From assembly GCA_900074885.1 (NCBI GenBank), contig FJUW01000025.1, positions 448,152-512,151 on the forward strand: a stretch of 64,000 nt of DNA. The letters run 5' to 3'. The first letter of the stretch is position 1, and each line of letters begins with the position of its first letter. Positions 10,608-22,418 of this stretch are shown here, piece after piece. This DNA is from Rhynchosporium graminicola (lineage: Eukaryota; Ascomycota; Leotiomycetes; Helotiales; Ploettnerulaceae). A model generated the notes under the pieces. The model had not been told where the DNA came from. It saw nothing but the letters and a program-made list of their open reading frames with translations, and did not search any database. The translations under genes and the position numbers were made by a program.

Positions 10608-12202
10608 TATAACGACACAAGACTTAAGGCGGTATACAAGTAAGAATAAACAAGTAGGGAGGCTAAGAGCGATCTTATATAATCTAGTACAAAGGAAACA
10701 GAAAGATATAGAGCTCTGAAGGAGTCTGCACCTTCTATATATATAAGGAGGGTATACCTAAGGCACAGATACTAGCCAGTATCTGCTACGTATACTATGC
10801 GCCGTCATATTACCCCCTTCTAAGATAAAAGCTCGCCCTCGAGCCTTAAAGAATCGAATAAAGGAAATAAAGTAGGTATAAAACGCAGTTAAATATAATA
10901 ACCTCTAATTATTCTATTAAACCGAAACCGTAGATACTGAGTTTTACTGAATAAGTGAGGCTAAGCGAGTGATTGAAATACTTAAAGGTTACGAAAGAAG
11001 GAGAGGTCTAAATCGAATTCTAATAAAGCTAAAAGATTAAGGAGAGTCGGATATCTTCGTTAAGTAGATATAGGAAGTATTGAATTTAAGGTTCTAGTAA
11101 AGGGAGGTCGATTCTGCTAAGGGGAATAAATTATACCGGAGTATAAGAGTTACGAGTTAGATTCCGGCAATTTCCGCTAGGGTAATAAGCTACTTCGTCC
11201 TAGCCTAAAAGTAAGGTTTTTCGCTATTAGAGCTACTTTCGGAAGGTTAAAGTTAAGTAAGGAGATAAAGGTTCTTTTCTAGTAGAAAGAGGTCGATTCT
11301 GCCGAGAGGGATAAATTATACCGGGGTATAGGGATTATAAGTCGGATTCCGGTAATTTCCGCTAGGGTAATAAGCTACTTCGTCCTAGCCTAAAAGTAAG
11401 GTTTTTCGCTATTAGAGCTACTTTCGGAAGGTTAAAGTTAAGTAAGGAGATAAAGGTTCTTTTCTAATAGAAGGAGGTCGATTCTGCCGAGGGGGATAAA
11501 TTATACTAGAGTATAGGAGTTACGAGTCGGATTCTAGTAATTTCCGCTAAGGTAATAAGCTACTTTATTTTAGCTTAAAAGTAAGGTTTTTCGCTATTAG
11601 AGCTACTTTCGGAAAGTTAAAGTCGAGTAAGAGGATAATAAATATTAGGGCTTATAGGGAAGTTTCCACTTAAAATTCGTCTGCTGTTTTACTTCGTATA
11701 TATAAAGGAACGAGTTTCGAAGTATCTAAGAGTAACTTCGTAGTAATACTAGTGCTTCTAAGGCTAAATTATATTTAAATTCCTAGCTATCTGAGAGATC
11801 TTTAGAATCTTAGCTCTTTTAAAAACCTAACTATCGAATTCGTAATTAATAGTACTAATTATTTCCGTATAATTCTGAAAATCTAAAGTAAGTAGAGATA
11901 ACTCAGCGAAGAGCTCCCTAGTAATCGTACGTGCGAATCGAGTTTTCTAAGTAAGATATTATTTAATACTATCCCTAGTAGTCTTAATCTTTCTATTTAA
12001 TATAATAATATAAGACTTAAGGTAATATATAAGTAAGAATAAATAAGTAGGGAAGCTAAGAGCGATCTTATATAGTCTAGTACGAAGGAAACAGAAAGAT
12101 ATAGAGCTCTGAAGGAGTCTGCACCTTCTATATATATAAGAAGGGTATACCTAAGGCACCGATACTAGCCCGTATCTGCTACGTATACTATGCGCCGTCA
12201 CA
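10608..12202 (-). mobile_element. Non-autonomous LTR element, family B, copy 2, nested in Gypsy RT
   Basis: A 1,595-bp element with LTR-B copies at 10608-10809 and 12001-12202. It is inserted inside the reverse-transcriptase region of G1 and flanked by the 5-bp duplication GTATC (10603-10607 and 12203-12207). The uninterrupted target is seen near 22240-22260. The internal 1.19 kb has no gag or pol motif. As in copy 1, a polypurine tract on the minus strand abuts the left LTR, so it reads right to left. It differs from copy 1 by three tandem copies of a 185-bp internal segment. Confidence 0.87.
11087..11640. repeat. 185-bp tandem repeat, three copies, inside element B copy 2
   Basis: The landmark ggtcgattctgc occurs at 11106, 11291 and 11476, exactly 185 bases apart. 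The sequence around it repeats with a few substitutions (ttccgctagggtaataagc, ctattagagctactttcgg). Element B copy 1 has one copy only, at about 7205-7395. Because 185 is not a multiple of three, the repeat argues against a conserved reading frame here. Confidence 0.85.
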
Positions 12203-13405
12203 GTATCTATATAAACTCCGAATCAGAGGAGTATACTACCTTCCGAACTCGCTTCAGATCTTATAAACATAAGGTACTATCTTTTAAGCTCTATAATAGA
12301 CTTAGTATATATTAATAATATATAAATAATATACTATTAGATTACTTAGATAATTTCTATATAACTTACTTAGATAATATCCTTATATACTCGGAAACGC
12401 TTTAGGAATATAAGGAATATATTAAATTAGTATTATAATACTTAATAGATACTAGACTTTAAGTAGATATTAAGAAAAGCGAGTTTCATATTACTTAGAC
12501 TAAATACCTCGGATATATTATTATTACTAATAGAATCGAGCCAGATCCTAAGAAAGTAGCGCTATTAGTAGACTAGAAGTACCTCGAAATAGTAATAGCT
12601 ATAAAATCTTTCTTAGGATTCTATAGTTTCTATTATTAATTTATTCGGAATTTCGGCCTTATTACTAAACTTCTCTTAATACTTACTAGGCCTATAGTAC
12701 TATAGAATTTCACTAATAATTATAAGAAGTCCTTCGACGATTTATATTAATAGCTATTATTAGTATAGAAATTATATTATTTCGACTCTGAATTATAAAC
12801 TAAACTAAAAACTAATACTTCTAATAGTATAATAGCTAGAGTTATCTCTTAATTATATAAAGATAACTAGTAATATCTAATTAGATTCTACTCTTATATT
12901 CTTAATAGATATAAACTTAACTAGGGAATCTATAATAAGGAATTATATATTATTATTAAGTCTTTCCGGAAATAGAGACTTAAACTTATATCTCTATAAT
13001 ATTATACTAGCGTATATACGGATTACTAATCCTTAGAATACTTTATAACTATTAAAGTCCTAACTAATAAGTAAGCTAGATAGATAGAATTCCTTTCCGA
13101 ATTTAACTTTTAAATTATATATACGCTTAGTAAAGATAACGCTAAAGCTAATATCCTTAGCTATAAGGAATAAGATCTAAGGATATAAGAATAATAGAAA
13201 TAGAATAATAGATCTCGGGTTTTATTACCTCTAGACTACTTAGATCTTAGGATTAATATAGAACTAGCTAAGTATTATATCGATTAAATTAGTTATATAT
13301 ACCTAATATCGCTAGGGACTAATATACTATCGGAACCTATATATAACTCCTTTAATTTAATCGAGAAACTATACTAATTTAATTAAGAATTATTCTCTAA
13401 TAAAT

Positions 13406-13683
13406 TATAATAATATAAGACTTAAGGCGGTATATAAGTAAGAATAAACGAGTAGGGAGGCTAAGAGCGATCTTATATAGTCTACTACGAAAGAAACAAA
13501 AAGATAAGGAAGGAAGAAGAAGAGAGATAAAGTGCAAAGCACTTTATATATATATACTAGTACTAGTCCGATACTATACCGGGTCGGATACTAGTTCTAC
13601 CGGGATACTTATGAACTTAGGCTCTATTATCTATCCTTCTTCTTATGTGATATTCAGGTGAGCTATCGTTATATTACCTCCCC
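13406..13683 (-). repeat. LTR-A, 3' LTR of copy G4 (inverted)
   Basis: Reverse complement of LTR-A, running from tataataatataag (a mutated tgtaacgacacaag) to gctatcgttata (a mutated gctatcgtcaca). It is slightly longer (278 bp) than the 268-bp copies. Confidence 0.8.
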
Positions 13684-14169
13684 CCTAAGAAGAGCTTAAC
13701 CCTAAGCTCGAAAGGTTATAATTTATACTAGAATTAGTCTTTATTATAACTATTTTCGTTGATATTCGCGTAATAAGCGCTAGCTGCTCTTTAGTAGTAG
13801 TAAATTCTTTATCAGGTTCTAACTAGTTATATCGCTATAATAATACTATATTAGTTATAGCTTCTAAATCGGGCGATAAGCGATATTTACTTTATTTATT
13901 TATAATAGGAATCGAGTTTAAGTAAAGCGTAGAGTATATAAAGGAAAGAGTTTATTAATATTAGAGCTTTTCCTTTTCAACTACGATAACTACTTTAACT
14001 TATAAGTTTACTCTCCCTAGACTATAATATAGCTCCTAGAGTAAGTATTATTACTAACTATTATAGTAGTCTACTATAATCTTATATATTAATCGACCTA
14101 ATTAACTCTTCTCTTAATATAAGTAAGTTTCCTATCTTAGTTTTAAGGATAGTTTTAAGTATAGTATAG

Positions 14170-15125
14170 GAGTTTCACAGATCTATAATACTAACTCCTA
14201 TAGTACCTTTACTAGTTCCTATTAATACTCTTTTAGTAGCGTATTATATATATTACTTATGATATATTCGCGCTTTCCTTAAGATAAAGTATAATAATAC
14301 TCTTATTTTAGAACTCTTATACTCGTTTAATAAGCCTAACTCTAAGCTTTATAAGTATTATTTAGCGTTAAAAAGTAATTATAAGTATATAAGTTACTTA
14401 AATATAAATATAGTTATATATACTAATATATTATAGTTACCTAACTATATTAATATAAAGTATATTATTTTATCTAGTTTACTTCCTAGTAGTAAAGCTA
14501 AAGACACGGAGCTAAATCAGAGTAGTATTATAGCTACTTATAAGGCTATTAATTAGATCTATCGTCTCGCGAAATCTACTACTCCTATTACTATATTAGA
14601 GATTACTATTATATAATTAGTAGAGACTTAAGCTTTAAGGCGTTCTATAGAGAAAGTATTTAAGGAGTTAGAGTTTATTAAGGTAATAAGTTATAATCTT
14701 AAACCCTTAGATACTAGTATAATACTAATATAATATAGGATCTAGATCTTTTAATAGTAAATTTAGTAAAGTCTAAGTTAGTAATATAAATAGTATTAAA
14801 ATAGATAAAAGAGTTAAATAGTATTATACGGGAATTTATAAAGAAAGCTATATTTAAAGCTATAATATCTAATACTAGAGGAAAGAGGAATTTACTTTCT
14901 AGTTTAGAGATAGCGTTAGATCTAAATACTCCTAGACTCTCTCTAAAGAAGAAAGCTTATAAGATTAGCTATTATACTTAGTTTACTACTAAAGCTATAT
15001 TAGTAGATTTAGGTAAGGAGTTAGATATAGTAGTTCTAGTTCTAGATATTTTAGATTTACTAGAAGCTCTAGAGAACTTAAGAGAAAAAACTAATAAAGT
15101 AAAAGTAATTAAAAAAATAAAGTTC
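14170..15125 (+). pseudogene. Decayed intron-containing gene antisense to Gypsy pol (copy in G4)
   Basis: Pol of G4 is on the minus strand, but a protein frame is readable on the plus strand between the 3' LTR and the chromodomain. Exon A covers 14170-14685 (172 codons; the true start is probably further upstream and lost). An intron occupies 14686-14738 and exon B covers 14739-15125 (129 codons to the first TAG, which may be an original stop or a mutated Trp/Gln). The intron here reads ATAAGT...CTAATATAATATAG; other copies keep GTAAGT and TACTAAC. Removing the 53 bases joins exon A and exon B in phase. In-frame stops are far fewer than base composition predicts (9 in about 300 codons, mostly TAG/TAA). 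Readable peptides include KIKYNNTLILELLYSFNKPN in exon A and KKAIFKAIISNTRGKRNLLS in exon B. I do not recognise the family. Confidence 0.65.
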
Positions 15126-17426
15126 TAGATATAGTATTATTACGAAATATAATTAGGGGATTATCCTTAGTAATAAATTCTAATACTAGTAACTATAATA
15201 GCTTATTATCCTCTAAGTAACTATAGTTATCTATTCTATTTTCTTAAGCTTTAATTTACTATTTTAGTTTACGCGGAAGTCTAAGTTTACTTAAGTTAGT
15301 AGTATAGAAGTCTCTAAGCTTATATAGAGTACCTATTAAGTTAGAAGCGTTATACTAAGTTAAGTCTAAGTTATAGCTTAGCTAGCTAACTTAATACTTT
15401 AGATTACCTCTTAGGAGCTATATAATAAGTATATCTTATAACTCTTACTCTTCTTAAGTAGCGATAACCTCCGGAGGTAGGTTTTATAACTCTTAGCTTA
15501 GTAATAGGTCGTCCGGGTCCTTAAAGAGTAATTCAGAAGCGAATATATTATAAATAGAAGATCCCGGGAGTAAATCTAGCTTATAAGAGTATTCGATCTT
15601 AGCTAGGACTTAGTATAATCCTGCTTAGAGACTAGATAGCTTCTTACTTAGCTAGTAATTCTTAAAGTTCCTTATAGAAAGAAATACTTTATCTCTAACT
15701 TCTTAATTAATATTACGCTGTTTCGGGTTAGTTATAGCGCTTATCTTATACTAAGTAGCTAGTATATTAGCTTTTATAACCTCGATAGCGGATTTAGTAC
15801 GTTTAGCTAAAGATTTAGTATTAGTATAATTAAGCTTCTCTTATAGTATCGATCTAGTAAGTTACTTCTAGTCTTAGCTATTCTATAGTAGTATACTATA
15901 TTTAAGGGTATATAGCGCTATACCGATAGAGTCGTAAGGTAAAGTTACTTAAGCGTAGTTTATTATTAGTAATAGTTCGCCCTAGTTACTCTAGTAGTAA
16001 TTAATAAAAGGTCTAAAGTATTAGTTAATATACTGATTTATAATCTCTATTTATCTATTAGTTTACTAGTAGAAAGAGATAGAGAGCTTAACTTTAACTC
16101 TAATTATATAATAAAACTCTTACTAGAAAAATAAGACTAACTAAGCTCCTTAGTTAGATATAATTAACTTAAGAGTATATCCGAAATAATATATCTATTA
16201 AATAAATAATATTATTATCCCGCGGGTATTAATATTATAATAGTATAGTATCGATACGGAGTCCTTCCCTAAGCGGTTAATAAATACTAATATCCTATTA
16301 AATCCTTAGTTATTAAGTAAGAAGTCCTTAAAATCTATAGCTAGGTACTATATAAAGTAGCTAAGTACTAGTAATAAGTAGAGGAATCCTTACTATTTCG
16401 TTTACTTCGGATGAGAGTACTAATAAGGGTAGTAATTATAAATATACTATTTTATATCCGATATAAGTCCTTTTCAGTAGTAATAAGTAGAAATTATTTC
16501 AGTAGTCTTATAAGTATTTAGATAAGCAGAGGAAACTTAATCGTAGATTTCGCTAATTAAACGAGTATATAGTAGAGTATAGCGTTATACGTATAGATAA
16601 CTATTATAAAGTAATAAACTATTATTAATAATATAGCTATCTCTTAATATATTCTGTTTATTAGAGAATAATTCTTAGTTAAATTAATATAGCTTCTTAA
16701 TTAAATTAAAGGAATTATATACGAGTTCCGATAGCGTATTAGTCCCTAGCGATATTAAGTATATATAACTAATTTAATCGATATAATACTTAGCTAGTTC
16801 CGCGTTAATCCTAAGGTTTAAGTAGTCTAGAAGTAATAAAACCTGAGATCTACTATTCTATTTTTATTATTCTTATATCTTTAGATCTTATTCCTTATAG
16901 CTAAGAATATTAGCTTTAGTATTATCTTTACTAAGTATATATATAATTTAAAAGTTAAATTCGGAAAGGAATTCTATCTATCTAGCTTACTTACTAATTA
17001 GGACCTTAGTAGTTATAAAGTATTCTAAGGATCGATAGTCCGTATATACGCTAGTATAGCGTCGTAGAGATATAAGTTCCGATCTCTATTTCCGGAAAGA
17101 CTTAATAATAGCGTATAGCTCCTTATTATAGATCTCCTAGTTTAGTTCATATCTATTAAGAATATAAGAATAGAATCTAATTAGATACTACTAGTTGTCT
17201 TTATATAATTAGGAGATAACTCTAGCTATTATACTATCAGAAGTATTAGTTTCTAGTTTAGTTTATAATTCAGAGTTAAAATAATATAGTTTCTATACTA
17301 ATAGTAGTTATTAATATAAATCGTCGAAGGACTTCTTATAATTATTAGTGAAATTCTATAGTACTATAAGCCGAGTAAGCACTAAGAGAGGTTTAGCGAT
17401 AAGGCCGAAATTCCGAATAAATTAAT

Positions 17427-17694
17427 TATGATAACAGCTTACCTGAATATCACATGAGAAGAAGGATAGATAACAGGGCCCGAGTTCATAGGTATCCCGG
17501 CAGAACTAGTATCCGACCCGGTATAGTATTAGACTAGTACCGGTATATATATGTAAGGTACTTTATACTTTATCTCTCTTCTTCTTTCTTCCTTATCTTT
17601 TTATTTCCTTTATAGTAAATTATATAAGATCGCTCTTAGCTTTCCTACTTATTTATTCTTACTTATATACTACTTTAAGTCTTATATCATTATA
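17427..17694 (+). repeat. LTR-A, 5' LTR of copy G2
   Basis: A 268-bp LTR-A copy starting tatgataacagcttacc (a mutated tgtgacgatagctcacc) and ending tcattata. Confidence 0.85.
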
Positions 17695-18919
17695 TTAAAT
17701 AAAAAGATTAAGATAGCTAGAAATAGCTTATTATAATATCTTACTACTAAGTTAGTTATTCGATAACTACTTATATATAGCTAAGATACTAGAGATCTCT
17801 TAGATAATTATAAATTAGGATTTAATTTAGCTTATTATAAATAGTATAATAGAGGAGGTCTTTACTAACGCTCTTTTAATAACTCCCTTAGTATAAAGGA
17901 ATTATAGACAGATTTTAAAGAAAATATAATAAATACTTTAGAATTTTAACCTCTATGTATTACTACTGAAATAGCCCTAATATACCCCTTTTTAAGCTAC
18001 TATTATAGCTCTTAACTAATAAACTAGAGACTCCTCTAGTTCTAAAGGAACTCGATATAATCCCTCCTGCTCTACCTCTGAATCTAATCCGTTATACCTT
18101 TCCTTACCTTAAATGTCTCTTACCTTAGAGAATATTAATACCTTATTAAAGAAGTATTAATTAAGAGAGAAAGGAAAATAAAAGCGAAATTTATTAGGAG
18201 TATAATCGCTAAGTACTCCTATTACTATAAGTAACTCGAACCTGATCTATTCCCTTTTATAATAATTAGTAAACTAAGAGGAAAAGAATAACTCTCTAGA
18301 AGATACTATAGATAAACTAATCTCTATATAAGATAAGTTCCTTATAAGAGTCTCTCGCCTATCTTCGACTCTCTTATTAGAACTAATATCGTAATCTCCG
18401 CGTATAATAGAGTTTAATAACTTAATAAACTCTATTCTAATATATAGCACTAAGAGAGAGGATACTATTCCTAATAAACTATCTCTCTCTCCCGGCGCTA
18501 AATTAGTAGAGTTATACCCTAGGAAGTCTTATCTTACTAAGAAGATCCTGCCCCTAGATAATAGATCGGACCTTATCTTCCTCTAATAGAGAGTATTAAT
18601 ACGAGACTAGCTAGCTATAAACGCTAACTACTACCCTATAGACTTCTCCTAGCGCGTTCTCGTATAGGAGCTAGTTACTAGATTAGCTAAAGAGTATCTT
18701 ACGCTTTAGTACTTTACTAATAAGTTTAAAACTAGTAATAAAATAATCTCCTTATTAGAGGAGAACTTTCTTACTAGTTTAAAAGAAGATAACTACTATA
18801 ATACTTTCTATCGCTTAAAAATATAATAACTTAGCTATATATACGAGACTTTCGCCGAGTTTTATAATCGATTTTAAAGCGCTACTATCTAAAGTAAAAT
18901 TAAAAAGAAGAAGTAGTTC
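17427..18919 (+). mobile_element. Ty3/Gypsy chromovirus 5' end, copy G2, truncated
   Basis: LTR-A at 17427-17694 is followed by the segment ttaaataaaaagattaag and about 1.2 kb of 5' internal/gag sequence colinear with 19188-20413. It is cut at 18919, where the LTR of the next copy begins. The five bases before its LTR (ttaat) and before the next LTR (agttc) find no partner after the only downstream 3' LTR (gctag), so neither copy is a simple intact insertion. Confidence 0.8.
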
Positions 18920-19187
18920 TGTGACGATAGCTCACCTGAATATTATATGAGAAGAAGGATAGATACTAGGGCCTAAGTTCATAGGTATCCCGGCAGAACT
19001 AGTATCCGACTCGGTATAGTATCAGGCTAGTACCGGCATATATATATAAGGTGCCTTATACTCTATCTCTCTTCTTCTTCTTTCCTTATCTTTTTATTTC
19101 TTTTATAATAGACTATATAAGATCGCTCTTAGCTTCTCTACTTATTTATTCTTACTTATATATTACCTTAAGTCTTATATTATTATA
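18920..19187 (+). repeat. LTR-A, 5' LTR of copy G3
   Basis: A 268-bp LTR starting tgtgacgatagctcacc with a 3' end decayed to tattata. The internal segment ttaaacaaaaagattaag follows directly and is shared with all LTR-A and LTR-B elements; the primer-binding site should lie here. Confidence 0.87.
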
Positions 19188-20760
19188 TTAAACAAAAAGA
19201 TTAAGATAGCTAAAGATAGCTTATTATAATATCTTATTACTAAGTTAGTTATTCGATAACTACTCGTATATAGCCGAGATACTAGAGATCTCTCAGATAA
19301 CTATAAATTAGAGTTTAATTTAGCTTATCGCAAATAGTATAATAGAGGAGGTCTTTACTAATACTCTTTTAATAACTTCCTTAGTATAAAGGAATTATAG
19401 ATAGATTTTAAAGAAAGTATAATAAATACCTCGGAACTTTAACTTTTATATATCGCCGCTAAAATAGCTCTAATATACTTCTTTTTAAGCTATTATTATA
19501 GCTCTTAACTAACTAACTAGAGATTTCTCTAGTTCTAGGGGAACTTAACGCGATCCCTCCTGCTTTACCTCTGAACTTAATCTATTATACTTTTCCTTAC
19601 TCTAAATATCTCTTATTTTAGAGAATATTAATATCTTATTAAAAAATTACTAACTAAGAAAAAAAGGAAAATAAAAGCGAAATTCACTAGAAGTATAATT
19701 ACTAAGTACTCTTATTACTATAGGTAATTCGAACCTGATCTATTCTCTCTTATAACAATTAGCGGACTAAAAGGAAAAGAATAACTTTCTAGAAAATACT
19801 ATAGATAGACTAATCTCTATATAAGATAAGTTCCTTATAAGGGTCTCTCGCTTATCTTCGACTTTCCTACTAGAACTAATACTATAATCTCCGCGTATAG
19901 CGGAGTTTAATAACTTAATAAACTCTATTCTAATACGTAATACTAAGAGAAAGGATATTATTCCTAATAAACTATCTCCTTTTCCCGGCGCCGAATTAGT
20001 AGAATTATACCTTAAGAAGTCTTATCTTACTAAGAAGATCTTACTCCTAGATAATAGATCAGATCTTACTTTCCTCTAATAGAGAGTATCGATACGAGAC
20101 TAGCTAGCTATAAACGCTAATTATTACCTTATAGACTTCTCCCGGCGCGTTCTTATATAAGAGCTAGTTACTAGATTAGCTAAGGAGTACCTTACGCTTT
20201 AGTATCTCGCTAATAAGTTTAAAACTAGCGATAAAATAATCTCTTTATTAGAAGAGAATTTTCTTACTAGTTTAGAGGAAAATAATTACTATAACGCTTT
20301 CTACTACTTAGAAATATAATAACTTAGCTATATACGCGAGACTTTCGCCGAGTTTTATAATCGATTTCAAAGCGCTACTATCTAAGGTAAGGTTAAAAAG
20401 AAAGAGTAGTTCTTTTATATATAGGATAAGATTATACTATTCTTACGCGCTTTAACTCTTATTATTAAACTAATATAGAATAAGGATTACGCTTCTATAG
20501 TTAGATTCTTACTTTCTTTTAATACTAAGTATTACTATAACTTAAAACGTACCTATCCCGAGAAAGCTACTGCCTAAGTATAGTACCGTAAGCTTACTAT
20601 TACTACTACGATTACTACTAGTTCTACCTCTTACTAGTCCTTAAGCTTAGCTCCTTAATAAATTACTCCTATATTATACGTATATACTTCTACTCTAGTA
20701 CAGGCTAGTACTCCCTCCGCGCTAAAACGCCTTACTACCTCGACCGGAAAACCTCTTAGG

Positions 20761-20802
20761 TATTATAGTTATAGATAGCTTAGTTATATTAAGCTAGATT
20801 AC
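20761..20802 (+). pseudogene. Destroyed gag zinc knuckle, copy G3
   Basis: Identical to 9121-9162: a CX2CX4HX4C array in which all Cys and the His codon have become Tyr codons and a Gln codon has become TAG. Confidence 0.72.
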
Positions 20803-22406
20803 CTTAACTTACTTAAGGTTTAATTAATCGACGAATTTCCGGAAGAGGATTAAGTAACTAAGGAAGTAGTAGAAGATATATCCTCCGAATCTGGACTAAT
20901 ACTAGAGGGAAATAATAAGGCTTAAGTAAAAACTCCTTCTTAAGTCTATATAGATATAATCTCTCTAATCTAGACCTTAACTCTCTAATAAGAGATAAGT
21001 AATTTATATACCTGATTATAGTTAGTATAAATAGGCTAGGAGTCTCTATAAATAGCTTAATTAATACTAGAGCGAATAGTTATCTATTTATTAATCGCAC
21101 TCTTACCGGATAACTATTAGGGGCTCTTAGTATTAAAATCGAGCTACTACTTTATTCTATTCTAATACGTAGTTTCTAATAGTCTATTAGAACTTATATT
21201 ACTTATTTTATATATTTATACTTTTCTATTAATAATAAGCGTATTTATAACTACTCTTTTATTCTCCTCGATTTAGGATAATAAGATATAATTATTAGTA
21301 TTAAATAAATACGACGATTTTAAGTTAAGCTAGATACGCTCTACTATAAGCTACTATAGTTAGAACGCTATCTAGCTACCTTCTGATACGATAAGGAGAT
21401 AATTATAACTCTATTACCTTATAAACTTAGTATTAATTAATCTTACTAAATCGATACTAACGCGCGAGACTTAGCTATAAACTAGCTAGACTAACGCTAA
21501 TTATACTAAATAGTAGCGATATAATATATTAATATATTATCTTTACTTTTTAACTTATTTCCGCTTATTACTAAGGAATCCGAACTCTTTTCCGCTCCGA
21601 ATTCATCGAGAAAAGTACTTGCGCCGAAACTCTACTATAAGTACTCCTCTTAACTTCTGAGGATCTAGAAACCGGTTCCGATTTACTAAATTAGTACTAT
21701 AGCTTTTTACTTTAATATAAAATATAAAAGTTCCGAATTATTCTTTACTAATATCTACGAGATAAACTACCTCTTATAAGACTATCTAAATAGCGACTCT
21801 CCTAAGGATCCCGATACCGAACGACTTATAGCCGAAAAGCTATCGGAATAATATTATACTCTTAAGAAAGCTTTTTCTAAGCGGGATTCTAATATTCTTC
21901 TATTATATCGCTTATACGATTATAAAATTATTCTAGAAGAACTATTACCTAATATATATTCGCTCTTATATTAGTAATCTATAAACGAATTATAAGTAAC
22001 TAAGGAGTATCTTATAGAGAACTTAGATAAGAGATTTATCGAATCTAGCTAAAGTCCCTTTATATTACTTATACTATTTATTAAAAAGGCCGATAGAGGA
22101 TTACGCTTCTATATCGATTATTATAAGCTTAATACGATCACTCGAAAGGATTCCTACTTAATACTTAGGATTAATAAGCTCTTAACTCGTATATCTAAAG
22201 TAGTAATCTTTACTAAACTAGATATCTGAGTAGTATTTAACTATATCTATATAGACCCTAAATCAGAGGAGTATATTACCTTCCGAACCTGCTTCGGATC
22301 TTATAAATATAAAGTATTACTTTTTAGGCTTTATAACGGACCTAGTACATACTAGCGATATATAAATAATATACTACTAGACTACTTAGATAATTTCTAT
22401 ATAGCT

Positions 22407-22418
22407 TACCTAGATAAT
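22407..22418 (+). pseudogene. Mutated RT active site (YLDN)
   Basis: TAC CTA GAT AAT followed by codons for ILIYS marks the YxDD box of Gypsy reverse transcriptase. The second catalytic Asp is Asn (GAT/GAC to AAT, a G-to-A change). The same substitution is at 12367-12378 in G1. Confidence 0.75.

Larger units (their letters stand above)
8241..13405 (+). mobile_element. Ty3/Gypsy chromovirus fragment (gag to start of integrase), RIP-degraded, copy G1
   Basis: Colinear with about 19893-23463 of the longer copy at 18920-28696, but interrupted at 10607/12203 by element B copy 2. The segment lacks both LTRs: it begins inside gag and stops shortly after the RNase H region, where an inverted LTR-A begins. 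Readable remnants are a CX2CX4HX4C zinc knuckle (9121-9162), the reverse-transcriptase fingers and palm (about 10450-10607) and the RT active-site motif at 12367-12378, which reads YLDN instead of YLDD. No frame stays open for 60 codons. Stops are nearly all TAA/TAG at positions where Gln or Trp is expected, which is the signature of C-to-T/G-to-A mutation. Confidence 0.85.
13406..17426 (-). mobile_element. Ty3/Gypsy chromovirus 3' half in reverse orientation, copy G4
   Basis: An inverted LTR-A (13406-13683) is followed by the reverse complement of a polypurine tract (ttacctcccccctaag) and then by pol sequence in reverse: the antisense-gene region, chromodomain, integrase, RNase H and the end of RT. 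It breaks at 17426, where a plus-strand LTR-A begins. The chromodomain remnant lies at about 15330-15460. It is truncated and has no 5' LTR. RIP-type decay is heavy. Confidence 0.82.

Noticed and set aside
14050..14082. A second intron near the start of the antisense gene, suggested by a TACTAAC motif followed by TATAG
   Set aside because: The nearest GTAAGT donor would make an intron of only about 26 bp, shorter than spliceosomal introns allow, and copies disagree by a 1-base indel nearby.
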